NCBI GenBank assembly: GCA_002794035.1
Contig: PCXQ01000004.1
Location: 251,064-288,264, forward strand
Direction of reading: 5' to 3'
From: Candidatus Yanofskybacteria bacterium CG10_big_fil_rev_8_21_14_0_10_36_16
Lineage (GTDB): Bacteria; Patescibacteriota; Minisyncoccia; 2-02-FULL-40-12; IGHO2-01-FULL-4-A
Length of the DNA: 37,201 nt
The notes under the pieces were generated by a model. That model did not search any database and was not told the origin of the DNA. It worked only from the letters and a program-made list of their open reading frames with translations. Position 1 is the first letter of the stretch; every line of letters begins with the position of its first letter. Shown here one piece after another: positions 9,453-17,550 of this stretch. The position numbers and the translations under genes are program-made.

Positions 9453-9525
9453 CTTGCAGAATCAAGAATCTAGAATTAAGAATTAAGGCTTAAAACTTAA
9501 TTCATGAATCATAATTCATAACTCT
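9453..9525. repeat. AT-rich AAGAATT/AATTCAT repeat overlapping the tsaE 3' end
   Basis: GAATCAAGAATCTAGAATTAAGAATTAAG...TTAATTCATGAATCATAATTCAT. Confidence 0.5.
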
Positions 9526-10011
9526 AATTAATCTTTCCGTTTCTGCGATATGATCAATGTGGATTTTAATATAATTTTTAGGCAAAACCTTTTTAACTCG
9601 ATCCGACCATTCAATAAGTATTATATTTTTAGAATCGGATAGCATTTCTTTTATATTAAGTTTCTCTAAGTCTTTATGGTCCTTTAATCTATAAGCATCT
9701 ATATGAACCAGATTTTCATAATTTTTAATTTTTAATTTATAATTTTTAATTAATAAAAATGTTGGGCTTGTAATGTGGTGTTTTATGCCAAGCTCTTTGG
9801 CAAAACCCTGAACAAAAGTAGTTTTGCCAGCCCCAAGCTCACCCTCAAGAGCAACAACAACTGCACTTTGAAGATGCTTAGGATAAACCCCGTCTTTGAT
9901 TATTTTTTTTACTAAATTAACTGCGACTTTTTGAGTTTCCGCAGCACTTTTTGTAGTTATTTCCATGGTTGTAGTACTTATAAGATTAACTTTTTCTAGG
10001 TCCATATTCAA
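9502..10011 (-). CDS. tsaE: tRNA threonylcarbamoyladenosine biosynthesis ATPase TsaE
   Basis: LEGELGAGKTTFVQGFAKELG P-loop, SPTF, HIDAYRL. Confidence 0.92.
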   Translation of the reverse strand: MNMDLEKVNLISTTTMEITTKSAAETQKVAVNLVKKIIKDGVYPKHLQSAVVVALEGELGAGKTTFVQGFAKELGIKHHITSPTFLLIKNYKLKIKNYENLVHIDAYRLKDHKDLEKLNIKEMLSDSKNIILIEWSDRVKKVLPKNYIKIHIDHIAETERLIRVMNYDS

Positions 10012-10023
10012 GTTAGACCTTTT

Positions 10024-10080
10024 AATCTATACTCGAGTTCTTAACCTGCCTGCGGTAGGCAGGGAACTTGAGAATAGATT
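10024..10080. repeat. 57-nt nested inverted repeat with core CCTGCCT-GCGGT-AGGCAGG
   Basis: Outer arms AATCTATaCTCGAGTTC / GAACTTGAGaATAGATT. Confidence 0.7.
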
Positions 10081-10103
10081 GTCTAAATATCTAAAATAAA
10101 AAA

Positions 10104-10137
10104 TCCCCCCCGCCCACCAAAGGCGAACGGGGGGGGG
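10104..10137 (-). terminator. GC-rich terminator hairpin with C7/G9 runs
   Basis: CCCCCCCGCC...GGCGAACGGGGGGGGG directly downstream of 10141-10668; T-rich minus-strand flank. Confidence 0.6.
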
Positions 10138-10140
10138 TGA

Positions 10141-10668
10141 TCATCGGCGGTCAATCATTCGACGCCAGCCGACGAATCCCCTGATACAACGACTGTAGCC
10201 GTACCCGCTGTAGTAACCGCCACGAGAGTAGGTATCCACCTCGTAGCGTTCCTGCTCAAGCCGTTCCCAACGATTGTATTCGTTGAGAGATTCGCGGTGG
10301 CTTCGGCCGTCTCGGCCGTAAGCGTTAACTAGAGCGCTTGTGCCACCGCCGATGCCAGCGCCATAGAGCGCCCCTTCAGGACCGCCTACAGCACCGCCTA
10401 TTGCGGCACCGAGTGCAGCCGACGCGATGGCCCTGACCACCTTCTTTTGCTTGGATGGTGGCCGCTTCTCCCTGATTTGGTGTTCGACGCAGTTGCCACC
10501 TCCGTCGCAATTTGTGATCACGACATCGCGGTACTTGCCGTCCTTCTTGTCGGCATGGGAAGTAATTTGGTCCACCTCCTTCCGACTTTCCAGAACCTGA
10601 CCGAACTGGCCGAATGCCGGAACAGCAAACAAGATGAACATCACCAGAAATGTGCCAATCTTGATCAT
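10141..10668 (-). CDS. Secreted glycine-zipper-like protein, GC-rich
   Basis: Signal peptide; ASAALGAAIGGAVGGPEGALYGAGIGGG; GGAGGG SD. Confidence 0.75.
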   Translation of the reverse strand: MIKIGTFLVMFILFAVPAFGQFGQVLESRKEVDQITSHADKKDGKYRDVVITNCDGGGNCVEHQIREKRPPSKQKKVVRAIASAALGAAIGGAVGGPEGALYGAGIGGGTSALVNAYGRDGRSHRESLNEYNRWERLEQERYEVDTYSRGGYYSGYGYSRCIRGFVGWRRMIDRR

Positions 10669-10724
10669 CTTCTGACCCTCCTTTTTGAGTACTTATAACG
10701 AAACTTTCATTTCGCTATACTATA

Positions 10725-10753
10725 ATAATACACTATTTTAATAAAAAAGTCAA
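10725..10753 (-). promoter_or_regulatory. Promoter TTGACT-N17-TATTAT for 10141-10668
   Basis: -35 at 10748-10753 and -10 at 10725-10730. Confidence 0.65.
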
Positions 10754-10878
10754 TCCACGCCCTTGAAAATGAGTGCTATTTGAGTATTTCTAGTTTTTTA
10801 ATATTAATTTTCAAGAGCGGGATAAATCCCCACTACCCAATTTGGGATATGGGGACAATATCTATATAATAACAAATT

Positions 10879-11721
10879 TTATCCTCTAATTTTCTTTAAT
10901 ATCTTGATGTCACTTTCTCTACCATCATCTTTTGTTTCTAATATCCAGTCAATCTTTTTAAATTCCTTGGTTTTTAATAGCGAAGACATTCCCTCATCCC
11001 CTATTTTACCTTTGCCAATATGTTCATGACGGTCTTTATTTTCTCCAAGCCCAAATTTTGAATCGTTAACATGGGAAAGTTTTAAATATTTTAAACCAAT
11101 CTTTTTATCAAATTCCTCAAGCATATCCTTGGCTTTTTTTGAAGTTGTAAAATTATATCCTGATGCAAAAGCATGGCAAGTATCAAAACATATCCCACCA
11201 AACTTTTCCTTCAAAAAACTCGGACTAACAAGTCCGCTAATTATATCACCCATCTCTTCAAATGTATCGCCAATAACATCCCCGGCACCGGCAGATATTT
11301 CAAGTAAAAGCTCAGTTGATCCTTTGTAACCATCTAGTATTTTGCCAACAGCTTTAGTCACCTTGTTAATCCCCTCTTTTGCTGATTGACCAGAATGAGA
11401 ACCAAGGTGCGTCATAATATATTTTGCACCAAGCAAGCTCCCCCTCTCAAGTTCTTCTCTAACAACTTTGATTGATGAGTGTCTGATGGCAGGATTTATG
11501 GAAGCAAAGTTTATGTAATATGGCGTATGAATATAAAAGTTATCAAGCCCATATTTCTTCATTTCAGACTTGAATTCCTCAATTACCTCTGGGGTTAACT
11601 TAGGGGCCGGGCCTCCTTGAGGAGAGCGTGTAAAACATTGGAATGTTTCGCAACCCAAATCTGCTGCCCTTTTGGGAGCATTAAAAATACCACCAGTAAT
11701 AGATACATGACATCCGATCAT
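10879..11721 (-). CDS. nfo: Deoxyribonuclease IV (AP endonuclease), start moved to MIGCHVSITGG
   Basis: GCHVSITGG, TPYYINFAS, THLGSHSG, CFDTCHAFASGY, HVNDSK; track ORF extends 43 codons too far upstream. Confidence 0.92.
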   Translation of the reverse strand: MIGCHVSITGGIFNAPKRAADLGCETFQCFTRSPQGGPAPKLTPEVIEEFKSEMKKYGLDNFYIHTPYYINFASINPAIRHSSIKVVREELERGSLLGAKYIMTHLGSHSGQSAKEGINKVTKAVGKILDGYKGSTELLLEISAGAGDVIGDTFEEMGDIISGLVSPSFLKEKFGGICFDTCHAFASGYNFTTSKKAKDMLEEFDKKIGLKYLKLSHVNDSKFGLGENKDRHEHIGKGKIGDEGMSSLLKTKEFKKIDWILETKDDGRESDIKILKKIRG

Positions 11722-11740
11722 ATGAAAATATATTATCAAA

Positions 11741-11773
11741 ATAAAAGCCCTTTCACAAAGAAAGAGCTTTTTA
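11741..11773 (-). terminator. Terminator AAAAGCTCTTTC-hairpin-AAAGGGCTTTT
   Basis: Near-perfect stem with T-tract, just after the VWA gene stop. Confidence 0.6.
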
Positions 11774-11774
11774 A

Positions 11775-12893
11775 TTATTCCACTATAACTCTGGGATTCA
11801 CAAAATATCCAGACTTGTGAAACACTGTCACGTCTTTTCTTTTGCGCCATTCGCCATTAAAATCTGCGCTGCCAATTTCTACTCTCAACTCAATAAAATC
11901 ATTATTGCTTGGCAAATCATTATAATCCGGATCAAGAGGATATCCAATATAATATCTATCTCTAAAATTTCGGGCAATTCTATGGGCGATATCCGCGATT
12001 TTATTAGGCCCGGGCAATTCATTGAACTGCCCCCCAGTTTGATCAGATAACGACTTTAGGTTTGATATAAATTGCCTTCTGGTAATAACATCGTAATAAT
12101 CAGGAATTACAGCAATAGTATAAATAGGAAGATTAATCGCTTGGGCATAGCTAATCGGTGCTAAACCGTTTGTGGACAACGTATTTTGACCATCTGATAT
12201 TACTATGAGCAAGCTAGCACAATCCTCACTATTTATATCAGAGTTTTGGCCAAATTGTTGAATAGCAGCACCTAAAACAGCGGCAAAAAGAGGACTGCTG
12301 CCTCCAGATTTTTGTTTAGATATAGTATTTACAACCTTTGAAATATTGCTCGTCCAATCAGTTCTAAGTGTAAAAAAATTTGGCTCCCCATCTCCCTCAT
12401 AACCTATTTCACCTAAAAAAATCTTGTTATTGTTGCCGTTATCATTTTTTAACAACTCCCAAATTGTCGCTATTGTTTGAGACGCAATAAGTCCACCTCT
12501 TTTAAGAACACTTCTTGAGGGATCCTTGAAACCCCTCAAGGCGTCCGAATAAGAATTAGGGACACCCGAGGAACCACTTGAATCAATTAAAAGACCCAGT
12601 CTAAGAGGAAGATCTTGGGATTTATTAAAGTAATCTGGGATTCTTTCTATTTCTTGCTTCCTGCCGTTCCTTGTTACAATCTCAACCACCCTTACCTGAT
12701 CAGTGGTTAAATCAAGGATGGCACCCTTATTATCAAAAGCAGAAAAAGAAATATTTACCTGCTCAACACCTACCCTAAAAACAAAACTGTCATCATCACT
12801 CTGATAAAGAGCACCGCCTTGTTTATCAAGTTCTAAATTTTGAGCATTCAATGAATAACAAACAAAAATCAAAAACAATGGAAACGTTTTCAT
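11775..12893 (-). CDS. Secreted VWA-domain protein (VWFA-related 'Acidobacterial' type, TIGR03436-like)
   Basis: LRLGLLIDSSGSSG MIDAS, signal peptide, GGAGGC SD. Confidence 0.75.
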   Translation of the reverse strand: MKTFPLFLIFVCYSLNAQNLELDKQGGALYQSDDDSFVFRVGVEQVNISFSAFDNKGAILDLTTDQVRVVEIVTRNGRKQEIERIPDYFNKSQDLPLRLGLLIDSSGSSGVPNSYSDALRGFKDPSRSVLKRGGLIASQTIATIWELLKNDNGNNNKIFLGEIGYEGDGEPNFFTLRTDWTSNISKVVNTISKQKSGGSSPLFAAVLGAAIQQFGQNSDINSEDCASLLIVISDGQNTLSTNGLAPISYAQAINLPIYTIAVIPDYYDVITRRQFISNLKSLSDQTGGQFNELPGPNKIADIAHRIARNFRDRYYIGYPLDPDYNDLPSNNDFIELRVEIGSADFNGEWRKRKDVTVFHKSGYFVNPRVIVE

Positions 12894-12963
12894 TTTAATG
12901 CCTCCTTTTTAAATAACTAAAAGTATTATTGCATGTATTTAACAAAATTCGCAAATTAATCCC

Positions 12964-13023
12964 CGCTCTCACCGGCAATAATCGTTAAAGACGCAAAAGA
13001 CGGCCCAGTTGTCGGTGAGTGCG
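12964..13023. repeat. Long-arm hairpin, 15-nt arms with 30-nt loop
   Basis: CGCTCTCACCGGCAA ... TTGTCGGTGAGTGCG: 13 WC pairs, 1 G-U, 1 mismatch. Confidence 0.65.
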
Positions 13024-13034
13024 TAAATTAAAAA

Positions 13035-13054
13035 CCCCCGAATTATAACGGGGG
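13035..13054 (-). terminator. Terminator CCCCCG-N8-CGGGGG
   Basis: Stem followed on minus strand by TTTTTAATTT; just after the 13065 gene. Confidence 0.65.
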
Positions 13055-13064
13055 GGGTAAACAT

Positions 13065-13532
13065 TTAATTCTTTTCTGTATTTTTAAAAACATCTTCATA
13101 ATTTACATCTTTTGTGGTTTTTCTTTTAGAAATATGAACATGGGTACCAGACTGAACCAATTCTGTTAAGTATTTTTTTAGAAAAAACTTATCTCGCCAC
13201 TTAGGATTTTCTTCTGTTTCATCGTATAGCTTGTGATAATGTGGGTCTTTTGAATGAACGGCCCCCTTGCCAAAAAAAGGAAAGTCATATCCAAGAATAT
13301 ATTGATCAGTTAATTTTGAAGCGAATACAGTTATCTCATCTAAACAAACCCTCTCGCTAATTTTCTTGTCTATATCCAACCTGACATATATACAAGAAAA
13401 ATCGTGATCTATGCTATCTACAACACCAGCTAAAAAAGGAAATCCTTCCGAACTTTGAACTCCTTGACCATTAATATTGGGCAAGCAAAAAATTAAAAAA
13501 AACAATAGCAGAGAAACAAATTTATTCTTCAT
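13065..13532 (-). CDS. Secreted hypothetical protein (start moved to MKNKFVSLLL)
   Basis: Signal peptide; GGAGG SD upstream of the internal Met. Confidence 0.65.
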   Translation of the reverse strand: MKNKFVSLLLFFLIFCLPNINGQGVQSSEGFPFLAGVVDSIDHDFSCIYVRLDIDKKISERVCLDEITVFASKLTDQYILGYDFPFFGKGAVHSKDPHYHKLYDETEENPKWRDKFFLKKYLTELVQSGTHVHISKRKTTKDVNYEDVFKNTEKN

Positions 13533-13549
13533 TCTGGCCTCCTTTTGCA

Positions 13550-15379
13550 TCATTTTTTCCTTTCGCTTGCAGGTAAAACAGTAAACTCAATAATGGGGTT
13601 GTTTACACTACTTTTTCTTCTTACGTTGTCTCTTACCCTAAGTTCAAGACGATACTCGCCTTTTGATAAATGTCTTATGCCGCCCTTTTGAGGATCGGGC
13701 TTAAAAGGCACCTTGATCATAAAACTGGTAAGCCTAGAAAAATCTTTAGCATAGTTGTTAACGTCTTTTATTTTAACAAAGTCATCCATGGCTAAAATAG
13801 GTTCGGCATATTTAGTTTGAGACCAATAAAGCTTATAATATACGTCCAGGTCGGGAGTCTCTTTCTTAATAAAACCCTTTACAGTTTCGAACTTAAAACC
13901 AACATCTTTTAATAAAACAGCAATGATTAAAACAGGGTCATCATCATAAAAAATCAGCTCATTATTTTGATCATTATAATCTCTTTCGAATCTAAGCAAA
14001 TTCTTTTTTACGCCCTCAAGCTCTACTTTCAAGGCTACAATAGATTTTTCATACGAATCAATTGTCTGAGACAATGTGCTTGAATCAGGATCATCCAACA
14101 TTATAAGCAATCTTTTTTTATGATCTTTGTCAGGTAAAAAGGTTACTTCCCAACTCTGAATCTTTAAGAATCTTTTAATAATTTCTTCTTTTTTATTTTC
14201 ATTATAATTTTCTATCAATCCCCCGATTCGGGTTCCATTTACTTCTTTTCCAAATATTATGTCAATAATTTCATTTAAAGCAGTATTTTTAATTTGTAAA
14301 ACATTCTCTAAGGTAGTATTAAAAACTAAGCTCTTAATCTCAAGGTCTTCTAGTGCTGCCGCAGCTTTTTGGCCCTCAAGTGCAGCAAGACCAAACTGAT
14401 CGGCAAATCTAAACCGTCCAGTAATCAACTGTTCTAAATACTGTTCAGGCGTACCAATAGGAGTGGTACCAACCCTATAGGCAGATATAAGCTTGTAATT
14501 TTCATACCCTGAACCTTGAGTTTTACACAACGTGTCAAGAGCTAAGTTTCTTGTATTATCATCAAGTGTCTGACTCATTATGAACCTATCTATACCTAAA
14601 ACATTTTCAATAAAAACAACGTCGTAACAGTCGCCGCCATCTAAGCAAACTCGCCAAATTTTAACTTGAGGTGGAAAATCAAGAGAATAATTACCCATAC
14701 CATCCCGACACTCAATAGGAGGTAAGTATCCTAAAATCCTGGTTTTAAAAAATAAAGGGCCTGTCTGAATAAGACTAGGACTTGAAGGATATCCCAAATT
14801 TTCCCTAACAAAATCTCGGTCATCATTAAATTTTTCACCACCATCTTTATCCGAATTATCTTTTATCTCAAATTTAGAGGCTTTTTTAATAAGACTTTCA
14901 ACCTCTGTTTTTAATTTGGTATCAATTTGGTCTAAAATAGCTTTGGGCTGATCAAGATCTTGGATAGTAAGAGCTGAAACAATCGAAGAAACTGCGAGAT
15001 TAAGTAAATTTCCCAACTCTTGCAATGCCTTATTGGACTGCACCATATCAAATCCATCATCAGATTTTTGATTAATTTGATCTTTAAATCCAGAAATTCT
15101 ATCCGATATGGCTCCGGCTTTCATCATTAATTTTTCAGCATATTTAATCCTTTTTTTAGACTCTTCGATAATGACATCATCATTTAGACTTGAATTGCCG
15201 GGTGTTTTATTTTTTTGTATAGCACCCACGGCATTATCATTATTTTCTTGTTTGGTTGGTTTAGGTTCTTCTTTTTCTGTTTTAGTTGGTGCGGGAGGAG
15301 TATATACTCTTGGTTTATTATGACAACCCGCACCCAATAAAATTAAAAACAACACAACAGACAGTGCGGGCTTCATCAT
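13550..15379 (-). CDS. Lipoprotein, hypothetical, with central coiled-coil stretches
   Basis: Lipobox LLGAGC; AAGGAG SD. Confidence 0.75.
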   Translation of the reverse strand: MMKPALSVVLFLILLGAGCHNKPRVYTPPAPTKTEKEEPKPTKQENNDNAVGAIQKNKTPGNSSLNDDVIIEESKKRIKYAEKLMMKAGAISDRISGFKDQINQKSDDGFDMVQSNKALQELGNLLNLAVSSIVSALTIQDLDQPKAILDQIDTKLKTEVESLIKKASKFEIKDNSDKDGGEKFNDDRDFVRENLGYPSSPSLIQTGPLFFKTRILGYLPPIECRDGMGNYSLDFPPQVKIWRVCLDGGDCYDVVFIENVLGIDRFIMSQTLDDNTRNLALDTLCKTQGSGYENYKLISAYRVGTTPIGTPEQYLEQLITGRFRFADQFGLAALEGQKAAAALEDLEIKSLVFNTTLENVLQIKNTALNEIIDIIFGKEVNGTRIGGLIENYNENKKEEIIKRFLKIQSWEVTFLPDKDHKKRLLIMLDDPDSSTLSQTIDSYEKSIVALKVELEGVKKNLLRFERDYNDQNNELIFYDDDPVLIIAVLLKDVGFKFETVKGFIKKETPDLDVYYKLYWSQTKYAEPILAMDDFVKIKDVNNYAKDFSRLTSFMIKVPFKPDPQKGGIRHLSKGEYRLELRVRDNVRRKSSVNNPIIEFTVLPASERKK

Positions 15380-15460
15380 GTCTTTTCTCCTTATTTATTT
15401 ATAAAAGGTCTCTTAAATTTAAATTAATCGTAGCAATTGGGCATTAACAATGCAAATATA

Positions 15461-15907
15461 TTATACGTTTTTAAAGTGTTTTAATTTTGCTTTTTGATTT
15501 TTTTTATCAAAAACAACTGATACTATATCAATTCGCCATTCCAAATCTACTCCCCCCAATTCCCTATCCATGTAATACATTGCGGTTTTAACCAACTTTT
15601 CGTACTTTTTGGAATTAACCCTTGTCTCAGGGTCAAATTCAGGTCCATAATCTTTTTTATTTGCTTTTACTTCAACAAAAATGATGACGCTGATAGCGTC
15701 ATCATTTTTGTGGTCACCTATCTTGCCTGCCCCGAGTATTTTCGAGGGGAGCACAGCCGAATGATCATCATTCGAATCACCTTTGGCTATAATATCAATC
15801 TCACCAAATGACATCTCGTAATTTTTTTCTAATATCTCATAGCCCTTCTCCTGAAGGTATCTTGTTGCAATATTTTCCGCGAGGTTGCCTAAATCTTTAG
15901 TATTCAT
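15461..15907 (-). CDS. yraN: YraN/UPF0102 endonuclease-like protein with an insertion between the D and ExK motifs
   Basis: GNLAENIATRYLQEKGYEILEKNYEMSFGEIDIIAK...IFVEVKANK; insertion GDSNDDHSAVLPSKILGAGKIGDHKNDDAI. Confidence 0.85.
   Translation of the reverse strand: MNTKDLGNLAENIATRYLQEKGYEILEKNYEMSFGEIDIIAKGDSNDDHSAVLPSKILGAGKIGDHKNDDAISVIIFVEVKANKKDYGPEFDPETRVNSKKYEKLVKTAMYYMDRELGGVDLEWRIDIVSVVFDKKNQKAKLKHFKNV
15675..15711. repeat. 16-bp perfect inverted repeat with 5-nt loop inside yraN
   Basis: ACAAAAATGATGACGC-TGATA-GCGTCATCATTTTTGT. Confidence 0.95.
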
Positions 15908-15950
15908 TGCAAAAATTCTAGTATATTTGGGTTTTTAAGGCAATAAAAAA

Positions 15951-15975
15951 GCCTACAAATCAATAAATAATAGGC
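15951..15975 (-). terminator. Terminator GCCTA-N15-TAGGC with TTTTTT on the minus strand
   Basis: Stem plus T6 tract. Confidence 0.45.
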
Positions 15976-16145
15976 CCAATAAAACTTTCATGACAAATTG
16001 TGCTGTCTTTTAAATTCTTCTTTTTCTTGTTCTGTTGAGAAGAAATAGATATCACTGTGCTCCAGACTTTTAAAATCAAAAACAAAAAACAATCCTGAAA
16101 TAAAATAAAGAAAGCCAACAAAGTAAAGTCTATTGGAATCAACAA
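15960..16145 (-). CDS. Small membrane protein, hypothetical (TTG start)
   Basis: ORF adjacent to 16147-16290; hydrophobic N-terminus; no clear SD. Confidence 0.35.
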   Translation of the reverse strand: MLIPIDFTLLAFFILFQDCFLFLILKVWSTVISISSQQNKKKKNLKDSTICHESFIGPIIY

Positions 16146-16146
16146 T

Positions 16147-16290
16147 TTATTTCATCCCAAAAAGAGGCATTATTATCACGGAAACAACAGTAAACAGAAT
16201 TAATGAAACAAAAGAAATTCCAGACAAAACATTAAAAACAATACCTCTTTTGTTGTAAACAATAAGGTTTGATGGAAACTTGTATCCCAT
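16147..16290 (-). CDS. Small single-TM protein (47 aa) MGYKFPSNLIVYNKRGIVFNVLSGISFVSLILFTVVSVIIMPLFGMK
   Basis: GGGAGGGGAGAG SD before ATG; promoter TTGACG-N17-TACTAT. Confidence 0.65.
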   Translation of the reverse strand: MGYKFPSNLIVYNKRGIVFNVLSGISFVSLILFTVVSVIIMPLFGMK

Positions 16291-16325
16291 CTCTCCCCTC
16301 CCAATTTTAAATAAAACTACCAAAA

Positions 16326-16354
16326 ATAGTACCACTAAAAATTTATGGCGTCAA
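16326..16354 (-). promoter_or_regulatory. Promoter TTGACG-N17-TACTAT for 16147-16290
   Basis: -35 at 16349-16354 and -10 at 16326-16331. Confidence 0.6.
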
Positions 16355-16403
16355 TTATTTTGTTATCTCCCCCATCTATTGCGTAACGTGCTACGTAACA
16401 AAG

Positions 16404-16434
16404 TTTTACAAAATTATTTCGCGAGAAACAATTG
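16404..16434 (+). repeat. 31-bp direct repeat, copy 1, containing parS-like TATTTCGCGAGAAACA (16415-16430)
   Basis: TTTTACAAAATTATTTCGCGAGAAACAATTG identical to 17547-17577. Confidence 0.95.
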
Positions 16435-16453
16435 GAATGTACCCCTTTGAGTA

Positions 16454-16483
16454 TTGACACAGAGTAGTGCATTATGCTATTAT
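16454..16483 (+). promoter_or_regulatory. Promoter TTGACA-N18-TATTAT for the wHTH/coiled-coil gene
   Basis: -35 at 16454-16459 and -10 at 16478-16483. Confidence 0.6.
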
Positions 16484-16530
16484 TTTATAATAATTTAGCT
16501 CTTTTATATGTACAAAAAGGAGGCAGAACA

Positions 16531-17490
16531 ATGTCTTTCTTAGAAAACAGGCTTGAAGTGGCAAGAAAAATTATTGACCACATAAGAACCGAAGGATGCA
16601 TAGCTGGCAACATTTCTGGAAAACAATTAGGAGAAATAATTAACGTACCAAAAACCACGGTTAATTATTATCTCAAGGCCCTAATTGACGTAGAAGTACT
16701 AAAACTTGAAGGAGAAAGAAGCCGTGGCAGAGGCAAACAGGGCACCATTACACTAAAAGATGAATTCAAATCTGGTGATAATTGGAAAGAAAAAGTAATG
16801 AGAAAAAAACTTGCTGAAGATAATTTTGGCAACTCATTAAACCGTCAGTACCGAGAAAAAATAGCAACAAAAGGTAGTGTTGCCAAAAAAATTGTTGAAT
16901 ATCTAAGGGTTAATGGTGGGCAAGTTGAAGCAACTGGAAAAAAGATTTCTTCTGAACTAGGAATTAGCCAGCCGGGATTTTCTTATGGTCTAAAAATGTT
17001 AATAAAAGCGAATATTGTCTCAATACCACAGGGATGTAACAAGGGTCCTGGTGACACTCTTTTTGTACTAGAAGAGAAATACAAAGAGGGAGATGACTGG
17101 TTTAAATTAATCACAAAACAGAAACAAGTCAAAGAAAAACCCAAACAAAAATCTCTTTCGGCAGAGAAAAAATCAACAGGGTTAAATTTCCGATCCAAAA
17201 GTCTAAAAGAGCTCATTGAGGTTTATGAAGCTCTCAAGAGTACCCTAAAAGAAAATAGTATTTTAAAATCCAACAACGAAACGTTGAAAAGAGAGAACAA
17301 AAATCTAAAATTAAAGAATGAGCGCTTAGAAGAGTTCTTAGCGAAAGCAAAAAAAAGCAAAGAAGAAGAGCGTCAAGAAGTGGTGGCCCTTAATAAACGT
17401 ATTATCGAACTGAGGTCAGAGGTTGGAAATGTTGGAACAAGATTGAGGTTTGATTCCTCTGGCGTTCAGGTATGCGATAGTGAGCTTTAA
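16531..17490 (+). CDS. Tandem winged-helix DNA-binding protein with C-terminal coiled coil
   Basis: AAGGAGG SD at 16518-16524 before ATG 16531; two HTH repeats (GKQLGEIINVPKTTVNYYLKALI and GKKISSELGISQPGFSYGLKMLI); heptad-rich C-terminus. The track start at 16474 overlaps the promoter. Confidence 0.75.
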   Translation: MSFLENRLEVARKIIDHIRTEGCIAGNISGKQLGEIINVPKTTVNYYLKALIDVEVLKLEGERSRGRGKQGTITLKDEFKSGDNWKEKVMRKKLAEDNFGNSLNRQYREKIATKGSVAKKIVEYLRVNGGQVEATGKKISSELGISQPGFSYGLKMLIKANIVSIPQGCNKGPGDTLFVLEEKYKEGDDWFKLITKQKQVKEKPKQKSLSAEKKSTGLNFRSKSLKELIEVYEALKSTLKENSILKSNNETLKRENKNLKLKNERLEEFLAKAKKSKEEERQEVVALNKRIIELRSEVGNVGTRLRFDSSGVQVCDSEL

Positions 17491-17518
17491 CTAAAATTTA
17501 GCTAAAAAGCCATTGAAT

Positions 17519-17550
17519 GCGCGGGTTAATAATCCCCGCGCTATTTTTTT
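17519..17550 (+). terminator. Terminator GCGCGGG-N9-CCCGCGC then TATTTTTTT
   Basis: 7-bp GC stem plus T7. Confidence 0.75.

Noticed and set aside
11820-11835. GTGAAACA half-site resembling parS (also half-sites near 13510, 24540, 28670)
   Set aside because: Only one half of the palindrome is present; the facing TGTTTC is missing.
16474-16530. Annotated ORF-track start of the wHTH gene
   Set aside because: Overlaps the -10 region; the SD-led ATG at 16531 is better supported.
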